64,000 bases of DNA. Origin: Luteipulveratus flavus (GTDB lineage: Bacteria > Actinomycetota > Actinomycetes > Actinomycetales > Dermatophilaceae). The notes beneath the pieces were generated by a model. That model made no database searches. It worked only from the letters and a program-made list of their open reading frames with translations, and was not told the DNA's origin. The DNA lies in NCBI RefSeq assembly GCF_029439465.1, contig NZ_JAROAV010000012.1:1-64000 (forward strand), in the 5' to 3' direction. The translations under genes and the position numbers were made by a program. Of this stretch, positions 26,265 to 34,002 are shown one piece after another (position 1 is the first letter of the stretch; every line of letters begins with the position of its first letter).

Positions 26265-27302
26265 ATGGTGAAGGCGCACCCTGCAGCACGAGCCGAGGAC
26301 GCGTTCAACGCGCAGCTGGCCCGGCGGCTGAGCGGCCGTGGATGGACCCACCAGATCCTCCCGTACACGGGGTACGCCAACGCGAGCACCGCGCGGGTGC
26401 TCGGCCGGGTGGCGCTCGGCCGGGACGGTCAGCCCGGCACCCGGCCGGCCGACGAGGAGGCGCCCGTACGCCGAGGCATCCGGGAGTTCTTCTCCGCGCC
26501 GGTCCGCGAGGTCCCGGTGACGGTCACGTTCGGCGACGCGATCACCCGAGCCACCTCCGACCGCGGCGGGTACTTCGACGTCGACCTGCGCGGGCACGGG
26601 CGTCCCCCGGGCTGGCACGACGCGACCATCACCTCGGGCGACATCGAGGTGAGTACGCCGGTGCAGGTCATCGGCGAGGACGTCACCTTCGGGATCGTCA
26701 GCGACATCGACGACACCTGCCTGATCACGATGCTCCCGCGGCCGATGCTCGCGGCGTACAACTCCTTCGTCCTGCAGGAGACCGCCCGGCGGGTCGTGCC
26801 GGGCATGGCGGCGATGTTCCGCTCGCTGCTGGCGCAGCACCCCGGGGCGCCGATCGTCTACCTGTCGACCGGCGCGTGGAACACCCATGCGGTGCTGGGC
26901 CGGTTCCTGCGTCGGCACGGCTACCCCGCAGGCCCGCTGCTGCTCACCGACTGGGGTCCGACCGAGACGGCGTGGTTCCGCAGCGGCCGCGAGCACAAGC
27001 GGCACCAGCTGCGCCGGCTCGCGCAGGAGTTCCCGAACATCCGGTGGGTGCTCGTCGGGGACGACGGCCAGCACGACCCCGCGATCTACGAGGAGTTCGC
27101 GCTCGAGCACCCGGGCAACGTCGAGTGCGTGGCGATCCGCCAGCTCACCCCGACCCAGCAGGTGCTCTCGCACGGCCACCCGCTCTCGCACGACGAGATG
27201 TCCGGTCGGCCGCAGCACGTGCCGACGCTGGAGGGCCCGGACGGCTACACGCTGCACCGGCTGGTCACCTGGACGATGAGGAAGGCGCGCCACCATGCCT
27301 GA
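26265..27302 (+). CDS. App1-family (DUF2183) phosphatase
   Basis: The 345-residue protein has a beta-rich N-terminal domain (about 1-140, with IREFFSAPVREVPVTV) and a HAD-like catalytic domain. The signature SDIDDTCL (DxDDT, near residue 145) is followed by VYLSTGAWNTHAVLGRFLRR, DWGP and VLVGDDGQHDPAIYEEF. This matches App1 phosphatidate phosphatase domains, which dephosphorylate phosphatidate; the bacterial substrate is unproven. TAGGCT ends 7 nt before the ATG (leaderless). The last codons overlap the DNA glycosylase gene by 8 nt, so the two are co-expressed. Confidence 0.88.
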   Translation: MVKAHPAARAEDAFNAQLARRLSGRGWTHQILPYTGYANASTARVLGRVALGRDGQPGTRPADEEAPVRRGIREFFSAPVREVPVTVTFGDAITRATSDRGGYFDVDLRGHGRPPGWHDATITSGDIEVSTPVQVIGEDVTFGIVSDIDDTCLITMLPRPMLAAYNSFVLQETARRVVPGMAAMFRSLLAQHPGAPIVYLSTGAWNTHAVLGRFLRRHGYPAGPLLLTDWGPTETAWFRSGREHKRHQLRRLAQEFPNIRWVLVGDDGQHDPAIYEEFALEHPGNVECVAIRQLTPTQQVLSHGHPLSHDEMSGRPQHVPTLEGPDGYTLHRLVTWTMRKARHHA

Positions 27303-28155
27303 GCTGCCCGAGGTGCAGGCGCTCGCGGACTTCCTGCGCGGGCGCGTCGTGGACCTGGCCGTCGCCGGGGTCGAGCTCGGCTCGTTCAGCGTGCTGAAGA
27401 CGTACGACCCTGCGCCACAAGCGTTTTCGGGCCTGATGGTCACGGACGTACGCCGCTACGGCAAGTTCGTCGACCTGGACGTCGACGGGCTGCACCTGGT
27501 CTTCCACCTGGCTCGCGCCGGGTGGCTGCGCTGGTCGGAGTCGATGCCGGCCACCGTCCTACGGCCGGGCAAGTCACCCATCGCGCTGCGCGTCCGCTTC
27601 TCCGACGGATCCGGCTTCGACCTCACCGAGGCCGGGACGAAGAAGGGGCTGGCGGCGTACGTCGTGCGTGACCCGCAGGAGGTCCCCGGCATCGCGACGC
27701 TCGGGCCCGACCCGCTGGCGGACGACTTCGACGAGGCGGCGTTCGCGGCCCTGGTCAACGGGCGACGGACGCAGATCAAGGGCCTGCTGCGCGACCAGTC
27801 GGTGATCGCCGGCGTCGGCAACGCCTACTCCGACGAGGCACTGCACGCGGCGAAGCTGTCGCCGTTCGCGATGGCCGCGTCGCTGAGCGACGAGGAGGTC
27901 AGCCGGCTGTACGCCGCGCTCCGCGAGGTGCTGACCTCGGCCGTCGCGGCGTCCTCAGGCAAGCCCGCCAAAGACCTCAAGGACGCCAAGCGGTCGGGCA
28001 TGCGGGTCCACGGTCGGACCGGCGAGGCGTGCCCGGTGTGCGGCGACGTGATCCGCGAGGTGTCGTTCGCGGACCGGTCGCTGCAGTACTGCCCGACCTG
28101 CCAGACCGGCGGCAAGCCGCTGGCTGACCGCCGGATGTCCCGCCTGTTGAAGTGA
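27295..28155 (+). CDS. Fpg/Nei-family DNA glycosylase
   Basis: The 286-residue base-excision enzyme starts MPELPEV, exposing the catalytic N-terminal Pro and Glu. It contains GRRTQIKGLLRDQSVIAGVGNAYSDEAL (cited in part: the helix-two-turn-helix with QSVIAGVGNAY) and a C-terminal zinc finger (CPVCGD and CPTCQTGG, Cys4). It removes oxidised bases and nicks abasic sites. Whether it acts as Fpg or Nei cannot be told by eye. The start overlaps the App1-like gene by 8 nt. Confidence 0.93.
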   Translation: MPELPEVQALADFLRGRVVDLAVAGVELGSFSVLKTYDPAPQAFSGLMVTDVRRYGKFVDLDVDGLHLVFHLARAGWLRWSESMPATVLRPGKSPIALRVRFSDGSGFDLTEAGTKKGLAAYVVRDPQEVPGIATLGPDPLADDFDEAAFAALVNGRRTQIKGLLRDQSVIAGVGNAYSDEALHAAKLSPFAMAASLSDEEVSRLYAALREVLTSAVAASSGKPAKDLKDAKRSGMRVHGRTGEACPVCGDVIREVSFADRSLQYCPTCQTGGKPLADRRMSRLLK

Positions 28156-28233
28156 CGGTGAGGGCCTCGTCGGGTGCTGTGCACTGCCCCACGGGGTTTG
28201 TTACTGGTGGGTAGCGCGGGTTAGGTTCGGAGC

Positions 28234-29067
28234 GTGACCGAGTTCGACGACGCGCTGCGGCTGACCCCGACCGACACCCCCGGCGCGTACGGCGTCGACC
28301 TGTCCGGCGACTGGACGATCGGCGGTGGCATCAACGGCGGCCTGCTGCTGTCGGTGATGGGCAACGCGCTGTCGCAGACGCTCGGGGCCGGCGGGCATCC
28401 GGATCCGTTCTCCATCTCCGCGTACTACCTCGCGCCCGGCCGCCCCGGACCGGCCACGGTCGAGACCGCGCTCGTCCGCAAGGGTGGCAGCGTCTCGGTG
28501 GGCAGCGCCTCGCTGGTGCAGCGCGACGCCGACGGCAACCCGGTCGAGGCGATCCGGGTGCTCGCGACGTTCACCGACCTGGACCGCACGCCGACCGACA
28601 GCGACGTCCGCCTGACCCCGCCGGAGCTGCCGCCGCTGGACAAGTGCGTACGCGCCTCCGACGCTCCGCCGGCCGTGCTCAAGGAGGCGGACCTGCTGCA
28701 GCGTAGCGACCTGCGGCTCGACCCGGCCACCGCGATGTGGGCCGTCGGCCAGCCGTCCGGCCGCGGCATGATCCAGGGCTGGTGGCGGTTCGCCGACGGG
28801 CGTGAGGCGGACGCGCTGTCGCTGCTCTTCGCGTGCGACGTGCTGCCGCCCGTCTCGATGGACCTCGGCAAGCTCGGCTGGGCGCCGACGATCGAGTTCA
28901 CCGTGCACGTGCTCGGCAAGCCCGCGTCCGGGTGGTTGCGGATCAAGCACTTCACCGAGCACGTCGCGGCCGGCCACTTCGTCGAGGACTGCGAGGTGTG
29001 GGACAGCGAGGACCGGCTGGTCGCCCAGTCCCGCCAGCTCGCCCGACTGCCGCGACCCCTCGGCTGA
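28234..29067 (+). CDS. Acyl-CoA thioesterase-like, double hot-dog protein
   Basis: The 277-residue protein has two hot-dog halves. The first contains GGGINGGLLLSVMGNALSQ and DPFSISAYYLAPGRPG; the second contains GRGMIQGWWRFADGREAD and TIEFTVHVLGKPASGWLRI. This is the pattern of actinobacterial TesB-like thioesterases, which hydrolyse acyl-CoAs; the chain-length preference is unknown. TAGGTT ends 6 nt before the GTG start, so it is probably leaderless and monocistronic. The perfect palindrome at 29101-29168 lies just after its stop. Confidence 0.82.
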   Translation: MTEFDDALRLTPTDTPGAYGVDLSGDWTIGGGINGGLLLSVMGNALSQTLGAGGHPDPFSISAYYLAPGRPGPATVETALVRKGGSVSVGSASLVQRDADGNPVEAIRVLATFTDLDRTPTDSDVRLTPPELPPLDKCVRASDAPPAVLKEADLLQRSDLRLDPATAMWAVGQPSGRGMIQGWWRFADGREADALSLLFACDVLPPVSMDLGKLGWAPTIEFTVHVLGKPASGWLRIKHFTEHVAAGHFVEDCEVWDSEDRLVAQSRQLARLPRPLG

Positions 29068-29100
29068 GGAGGGTGCCTCGCACACCGCCCGCGTTGCCTG

Positions 29101-29168
29101 GCTCGAACTGCGTTTGGTGTTCCTGACGCAGTTCGAACTGCGTCAGGAACACCAAACGCAGTTCGAGC
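29101..29168. repeat. Perfect 68-bp palindrome between convergent genes
   Basis: Every base from 29101 to 29134 pairs with its mirror from 29168 down to 29135, with the centre at TTCGAA. The nested words are GCTCGAACTGCG, TTGGTGTTCCTGACGCAG and their complements. A copy with mismatches is at 3087-3144. It could form a 34-bp loopless hairpin or cruciform. It separates the thioesterase and rhodanese genes, so bidirectional termination or a transposon-like REP origin are both possible. Confidence 0.95.
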
Positions 29169-29198
29169 GGCGGCGGCGGCGGTCTTAAGGGCGCCGGG

Positions 29199-29522
29199 TC
29201 AGATGACCTCGGGCTCCTTGCCGCTGTCGGACACGACGGGCTTGCCGCCCTGGGCCCACGCCTGCATGCCGCCCTCGACGTTGACGACGGGGTAGCCCTG
29301 CGCGCTGAGCCACTGCACGGCACGTCCGGACCGGCCGCCGCTGCGGCAGATGACCGGCAGCGGCTCGGCGTCGGGCAGCTCGTCCAGCCGGTTCGGGACC
29401 TCGGCCAGCGGAATGTGGACGGCGCCCGGCGCGTGCCCGGCGTCCCACTCGTCCTGCTCGCGCACGTCCAGGACCACTGCGTCGTCGGTCAGGGCCTGCG
29501 GTGTCGTCGGCTGATCGCTCAT
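29199..29522 (-). CDS. Rhodanese-domain protein
   Basis: The 107-residue single-domain rhodanese has VVLDVREQDEWDAGHAPGAV, the active loop ICRSGGRSGRAVQWL (Cys nucleophile near residue 59) and VVNVEGGMQAWAQGG. Such proteins carry sulfane sulfur between donors and acceptors; the in vivo partner is unknown. CACGAT lies 6 nt before the ATG, suggesting leaderless expression. It diverges from the cyclophilin gene. Confidence 0.93.
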   Translation of the reverse strand: MSDQPTTPQALTDDAVVLDVREQDEWDAGHAPGAVHIPLAEVPNRLDELPDAEPLPVICRSGGRSGRAVQWLSAQGYPVVNVEGGMQAWAQGGKPVVSDSGKEPEVI

Positions 29523-29600
29523 TCCCCCATCGTGCCCTGTCCGTCCCTAGGGTGCGGAGGAGGCCGAGAACCGGCCTTGTGCCAAGAACCGGAGGAACCC

Positions 29601-30344
29601 ATGCGGACCCTGAGCACCATCGCCGCGACCGTCGCCCTCGGCGTCGTCGGCGTCCTCGCCCCCGCCGCGTCCCACGCCGCCGAGGCGCCGTCCGGCACCG
29701 CCCCGACCAAGGGGCCGTGCGCGTACACGCCGCTGGAGGACCAGACGTACTCCACCTGGGTCGGGCTGCCGAAGGACCCCGCCCACACGCCGTCGAACGG
29801 GACGACGAAGGTGACGCTCGAGACCAACCAGGGCGACATCCCGCTGGTGCTCGACAAGGCCGCCGCGCCCTGCACCGTGCAGAACTTCACCTTTCTGACC
29901 CACCGCAAGTACTACGACGACACGACCTGCCATCGGCTGACCGCCTACCAGACACCGCCGTACGCGCTGTCGGTGCTGCAGTGCGGCGACCCGCTGGGTA
30001 CGGGGTGGGGAGACCCGGGGTACGCGTTCAAGGACGAGCTCGACAGCGCGAAGTCGCTGCCGAACTGGCCTGGCTTCCCCGACGGCAGCCGGAAGGTCTA
30101 CCCGCGCGGCACGCTCGCGATGGCCAACGGCGGGCCCGACACCAACGGCAGTCAGTTCTTCCTGGTCTACCGGGACTCGCGGCTGCGGCCGGACTACACG
30201 GTCTTCGGGCACGTGACCGAGGACGGGATGCGCACGCTCGACAAGATCGCCGCCGGTGGCATCGACCCGGGCACGGAGGGCACCGCCGAGGACGGTACGC
30301 CGCGCCTCACGACGACCATCGACCGCGCCAAGTCCGGCCGGTAG
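29601..30344 (+). CDS. Secreted cyclophilin-type peptidyl-prolyl isomerase
   Basis: The 247-residue protein has a Sec signal (IAATVALGVVGVLAPAASHAAEA) and a cyclophilin domain. It opens with TKVTLETNQGDIPLVLDKAAAP and continues with TVQNFTFLTHRKYYDDTTCHR, YPRGTLAMANGGPDTNGSQFF (core GSQFFLVY) and YTVFGHVTEDG. The usual FxRv active-site region is altered to CHRLTAYQ, with several Cys, so activity may differ from canonical PpiA. GGAGGA precedes the ATG, and TAGGGT near 29549 may be the -10 box. It probably folds exported proteins. Confidence 0.88.
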   Translation: MRTLSTIAATVALGVVGVLAPAASHAAEAPSGTAPTKGPCAYTPLEDQTYSTWVGLPKDPAHTPSNGTTKVTLETNQGDIPLVLDKAAAPCTVQNFTFLTHRKYYDDTTCHRLTAYQTPPYALSVLQCGDPLGTGWGDPGYAFKDELDSAKSLPNWPGFPDGSRKVYPRGTLAMANGGPDTNGSQFFLVYRDSRLRPDYTVFGHVTEDGMRTLDKIAAGGIDPGTEGTAEDGTPRLTTTIDRAKSGR

Positions 30345-30370
30345 CCGACCCTTCCGCCGGTCAGGCGTGC

Positions 30371-30515
30371 CTCGCTGGTTGAGCCGGGCGGAGCGTTAGC
30401 GCAGCCCGTGTCGAAACCCCGTGACTGCGGACGGCCCGTCTCCCTTCGCGGCACCGGGTTTCGACACGGGCTCGGCTAACGCCTCGCCCGGCTCAACCAG
30501 CGGGTGGGGCGGGTC
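30371..30515. repeat. Intergenic repeat element, copy 3
   Basis: CGCTGGTTGAGCCGGGCGG, GCGTTAGCGCAGCCCG and GTGTCGAAACC form the left half. TTTCGACACGGGCTCGGC, TAACGCC and CCGGCTCAACCAGCGGG form the inverted right half. It lies between the convergent cyclophilin gene and the next minus-strand gene. Confidence 0.85.
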
Positions 30516-30517
30516 GG

Positions 30518-31114
30518 TCAGCGGGTGATGGTGGTGGCGAGGGTGACGAGGCTGGGGCGTTGTGGCGTGCTGCTGAAACCGAAGCCGGGCTCGGGGCTCA
30601 CCGGCGCCAGCTCGCCCAGCGGTTCGCCCGCCCAGGTGCCGCCCAACCCGGTGACCGCGCGCATGTCGGTGGCGCCGTACGTCTCGCGCCGCCCCTGACC
30701 TGCGGTGCCACGGGTGCGGACCCCGCGCAGCACGACCCGGGCGACGGGGTCGGTGACGTACGCGAGCGCCGTGCTGCGGGCGACCCGCGGCGGGACGAGC
30801 CGGAGCAGGCGGCCCAGCGCCGTACGACCACCCAGCTCGACCGAGACCTGCAGCGGGCCGGCGTCGATCCGCCACCGAGTCTCGGACGCATCGACGGAGA
30901 CCGGCGTACGGACCACCTCGTCGAACGAGTAGGTCGCGCCCACGTACGTGGCGACCTCGGCGGACGGCGCGAGAAGGGTGCGCCGACCGTCCGGGGCCGC
31001 GAGCATCACGTCGGCGAACCCGCCGAGCGGTGAGTCGAGCCAGCGCCCGACGACGATGCGCACCCCGCTGGTCGAGCCGGCGCCGAGGATCTGGCCGTGG
31101 AAGACGTCACGCAC
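30518..31114 (-). CDS. Conserved-looking protein of unknown function
   Basis: The 198-residue soluble protein has no signal or membrane segment. It is beta-rich (VRIVVGRWLDSPLGGFADVML, TRWRIDAGPLQVSVELGGRT) and carries basic loops (VLRGVRTRGTAGQGRRETYG). No family was recognised. The GTG at 31114 gives a sensible N-terminus (RDVFHGQILGAG) and faces pdxY across 43 bp, so the two share a compact divergent promoter region. Confidence 0.7.
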   Translation of the reverse strand: MRDVFHGQILGAGSTSGVRIVVGRWLDSPLGGFADVMLAAPDGRRTLLAPSAEVATYVGATYSFDEVVRTPVSVDASETRWRIDAGPLQVSVELGGRTALGRLLRLVPPRVARSTALAYVTDPVARVVLRGVRTRGTAGQGRRETYGATDMRAVTGLGGTWAGEPLGELAPVSPEPGFGFSSTPQRPSLVTLATTITR

Positions 31115-31157
31115 CGGGCCAGTGTCCCCCGCCCGGCCGGCGACTACCCTCGCGCGG

Positions 31158-32006
31158 GTGAAGATCCTCTCCATCCAGTCGTCCGTGGCGTACGGGCACG
31201 CCGGCAACAGCTCGGCCGTCTTCCCGCTGCAGCGCCTCGGTCACGAGGTCTGGCCGGTCTACACCGTGCACTTCTCGAACCACACCGGGTACGGCCAGTG
31301 GAAGGGTGTCGTCTTCGAGCCGTCGACCGTGGCGGACGTCATCAGCGGCATCGAGGAGCGCGGCGTCCTGCCGGAGTGCGACGCCGTACTGTCCGGCTAC
31401 CAGGGCGCGTCCGCCATCGGCGAGGTCATCCTGGACGCGGTCGCGCGGGTGAAGGACGCCAACCCGCGAGCCGTCTACTGCGCCGACCCGGTGATGGGCG
31501 ACGTCGGCCGCGGCTTCTTCGTCCAGCCGGGCATCCCGGAGTTCATCCGCGACCGTGTCGTCCCGGCGGCCGACATCGTGACGCCGAACCAGTTCGAGCT
31601 GGAGTTCCTCACGGGTTCGGAGATCCACTCGGTCGCCGACCTGCTCGGCGCCGCGCAGCAGCTGCGGTCCAAGGGGCCGGAGACCGTGCTCGTCACCTCG
31701 GTGCAGACCGACGAGACGCCCGCCGACTCCGTCCAGATGGCCGTCGTCACCGGGAAGGGCGCCTGGTCGGTGACCACCCCACTCCTGCCGCTGTACGTCA
31801 GTGGGGGCGGCGACGCGACCGCGGCGATCTTCCTCGCGCACGTGCTCTCGGACGGTGCTGCCGTCGCGCTCGGCAGGACGGCCGACTCCGTGTTCAGCAT
31901 CATCGAAGCGACGCACGAGGCGGGGACCCGGGAGCTCCAGCTCGTCGGTGCGCAGGAGGCGATCGCGCACCCGCGGGACCGGTTCGAGGTGACCCGCCTG
32001 GGCTGA
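31158..32006 (+). CDS. pdxY: Pyridoxal kinase
   Basis: The 282-residue ribokinase-fold enzyme phosphorylates pyridoxal/pyridoxine to the PLP form. Motifs: ILSIQSSVAYGHAGNSSAVFPLQ, VHFSNHTGYGQWKG, YCADPVMGDVGRGFFV, VTPNQFELEFLTG and the C-terminal anion-hole region LYVSGGGDATAAIFLAH (GGGD in place of the more usual GTGD). TACCCT ends 7 nt before the GTG start (leaderless). Identification as a PdxK/PdxY-type kinase is firm. Confidence 0.94.
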   Translation: MKILSIQSSVAYGHAGNSSAVFPLQRLGHEVWPVYTVHFSNHTGYGQWKGVVFEPSTVADVISGIEERGVLPECDAVLSGYQGASAIGEVILDAVARVKDANPRAVYCADPVMGDVGRGFFVQPGIPEFIRDRVVPAADIVTPNQFELEFLTGSEIHSVADLLGAAQQLRSKGPETVLVTSVQTDETPADSVQMAVVTGKGAWSVTTPLLPLYVSGGGDATAAIFLAHVLSDGAAVALGRTADSVFSIIEATHEAGTRELQLVGAQEAIAHPRDRFEVTRLG

Positions 32007-32083
32007 GCGCGCCCAGTGCTCGGCCGTACGGCCGGGCGTCGGGAGCGGTTGACGCCGCCCGGCCGCGGGAGGACCGTGAGCAG

Positions 32084-32896
32084 ATGGCCCTGCAGATGGC
32101 CGCCCACAGCTTCGAGCAGGTGGGCGAGCTGCGAATCCATCCCAGCCCCAAACGCGTTCGGGCGTTCTTCGGTGGCCGACCGATCGTGGACACCACGCAG
32201 GCGATCGTCGTCTGGGAGCCGCGACGCGTCGTCCCCTCGTACGCGGTGCCGCTCGTCGACATCGACGCCCAGCTGGTGCCGGCCACGAGTCGTGGCGGCG
32301 AGGAGCACGCAGTCATGATCGGAGAGGGACCGCCCGTCCTCGATCCGAGCACCGGCTTCTCCGTCCACACGACGCCGGGCCAGTCGTACGACATCGACGT
32401 CGGGACGGTCCTGGACCAGGCCGCGTTCGCGCCCGAGGACCCGGACCTCCAGGGGTACGCAGTGCTGGACTTCGCGGCCTTCGACGAGTGGCGGGACGAG
32501 GACGAGGTGGACGTCGTCCACCCGCGCGACCCGTTCTCGCGGGTGGAGTGCCGGCGCAGCAGCCGCCACGTGGTGGTGGAGAGCGACGGCGAGGTGCTGG
32601 CCGACTCCCACGCCCCGATCATGCTGTTCGAGACGCTGCTCCCGACCCGGTACTACCTGCCCCGGGACGACGTCCGGATGGACCTGCTGACGCCGAGCGA
32701 CAGCCGAACCGGTTGCGCCTACAAAGGATTCGCGTCCTACTTCAGCACGGCGACGGTGCCGGACATCGCCTGGACGTACCTGGACCCGGAGCACGACGCC
32801 GCCCCGGTGAAGGACCTGATCTGCTTCTACAACGAGCGGGTGGACATCACGGTGGACGGCGATCGGCTGGAGCGACCGACGACGCCGTGGTCGTGA
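32084..32896 (+). CDS. Tandem DUF427 domain protein
   Basis: The 270-residue protein contains two DUF427 repeats. The first (about 20-110) has RVRAFFGGRPIVDTTQAIVVWEP. The second (about 155-265) has SSRHVVVESDGEVLADSHAP, LPTRYYLPRDDVRMDLLTPS, GCAYKGFASYFS and DLICFYNERVDITVDG, which is the complete family pattern. DUF427 folds are small beta barrels of unknown activity. GGGAGGA lies upstream of the ATG. Confidence 0.88.
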   Translation: MALQMAAHSFEQVGELRIHPSPKRVRAFFGGRPIVDTTQAIVVWEPRRVVPSYAVPLVDIDAQLVPATSRGGEEHAVMIGEGPPVLDPSTGFSVHTTPGQSYDIDVGTVLDQAAFAPEDPDLQGYAVLDFAAFDEWRDEDEVDVVHPRDPFSRVECRRSSRHVVVESDGEVLADSHAPIMLFETLLPTRYYLPRDDVRMDLLTPSDSRTGCAYKGFASYFSTATVPDIAWTYLDPEHDAAPVKDLICFYNERVDITVDGDRLERPTTPWS

Positions 32897-32908
32897 TCGC
32901 GCCGTCCG

Positions 32909-33346
32909 TCACCCGAGCGAGAAGGCGATCGCCGGTGGCCGGAGGCGAGCGCACCGAGGGCCGCCTCGCTCGTCGGTGAGCTCGACGGTCGCGACCAGCC
33001 GGCGTCCGGGTGAGTCAGCGATCTCGACGAGCTCGCGGTCGACGGCGCCGAGCATCAGCTTGGCCCGCCGGAACATCGCGAACTCGTCCCCGTCGACGTC
33101 GCCCCAGGTCAGGTAGACGAAGCGGTCGCCCCGCCTGCCCTGCACCGCCGGACCGGCGAAGTCGAGACCGTCCGCGCTCCGGCGGAGCGCGATCTCGACC
33201 TGCCAGGTCGCTGCCTCGGCATCGCCGGGCACGAGGTCGGCCGGCTTCCTGCCGACCTGGACGCCCACGTGCACGTTGGTGGCGTTCCCGTCGCTGTGCG
33301 CGAACGACCGACCAGGCAGGTGACGGCCGCGGATCTCCAGCAGCAT
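32909..33346 (-). CDS. DUF5990 family protein
   Basis: The 145-residue protein matches DUF5990: EIRGRHLPGRSFAHSDG, NVHVGVQVGRKPADLVPGD, DFAGPAVQGRRGDRFVYLTW and FAMFRRAKLMLGAVDREL. Function is unknown. It lies 9 nt after the stop of the upstream minus-strand gene, so it is probably the second gene of a two-gene transcript. Confidence 0.82.
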   Translation of the reverse strand: MLLEIRGRHLPGRSFAHSDGNATNVHVGVQVGRKPADLVPGDAEAATWQVEIALRRSADGLDFAGPAVQGRRGDRFVYLTWGDVDGDEFAMFRRAKLMLGAVDRELVEIADSPGRRLVATVELTDERGGPRCARLRPPAIAFSLG

Positions 33347-33355
33347 GCCGCTCAG

Positions 33356-33715
33356 TCAACCAGGCCTGTCGGAGACCCCGCGGCTGGTCGGAACGCCCTC
33401 GCGGTCGGCAGACCCGCCGCGACGCTCGTAACGCCAGGCCGGCCTCGCTCTGGTGGTGAGCCAGCCGCCGTTGCGCGCCCACCACCAGTCCGGCGGGAAT
33501 GCGTTGGCAGGTTTGACGACCAGGTGCGCCGGCAAGCGCCGTCCGGCGTTGTCGCGTGCGACCAGATCACGGGACGGGGCCGCTCCGCTGGGCCGCAGCT
33601 GTCTGCGGTGCGACCGCAACGCGTGGGCGAGGTCCTCGCGGACGTCCACGGTCGCCCAGGCTCGGTCGACGGCTGCGTCGAAGCCGGCGACGATGCTCAA
33701 CGGGTTCTGCGTCAT
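33356..33715 (-). CDS. Small hypothetical protein
   Basis: The 119-residue soluble protein has Trp-rich stretches (FPPDWWWARNGGWL) and a polar tail. Its beginning (MTQNPLSIVAGFDAAVDRAW) is clean, and GATGCT lies 6 nt before the ATG. No family recognised. The reading frame continues far upstream, but that part overlaps the hairpin region and the GNAT gene in the wrong frame. It is probably co-transcribed with the DUF5990 gene. Confidence 0.6.
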   Translation of the reverse strand: MTQNPLSIVAGFDAAVDRAWATVDVREDLAHALRSHRRQLRPSGAAPSRDLVARDNAGRRLPAHLVVKPANAFPPDWWWARNGGWLTTRARPAWRYERRGGSADREGVPTSRGVSDRPG

Positions 33716-33855
33716 GCGGTCAGCATCGCCGCCCGACGTGCCCACTCGTGCCGGGCGCGGAGCGACTGTGGACGACGTCGCGCTAGCCACGGGGATGTGG
33801 ACGGTCGGTGAGCGCGACCGCAACGTGTGGGCGAGGGAGGACGGCGGGTCGGTCG

Positions 33856-33926
33856 TTGCTGTGCACTGGTGCGCCGGGGCGGCCACCGGGCGGAGGCGAT
33901 CGGTGGCAGGCACCAGTGCACAGCAA
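33856..33926. repeat. 17-bp perfect inverted repeat in a gene-free stretch
   Basis: TTGCTGTGCACTGGTGC (33856-33872) and GCACCAGTGCACAGCAA (33910-33926) are exact complements 37 bp apart. The 287 bp between the genes ending at 33715 and 34003 hold nothing else I can assign. The core TGCGCACTGGTGCCAG recurs near 41590. It could be a terminator for the convergent acetyltransferase, a regulator site or a small structured RNA. Confidence 0.6.
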
Positions 33927-34002
33927 TCGTCGAAGACCATCGGCGGCCGACTGACGCCCATCGGCCGCGGGCGCCGAGGGCCGGGCCGCCGGCGGGGGCT
34001 GA

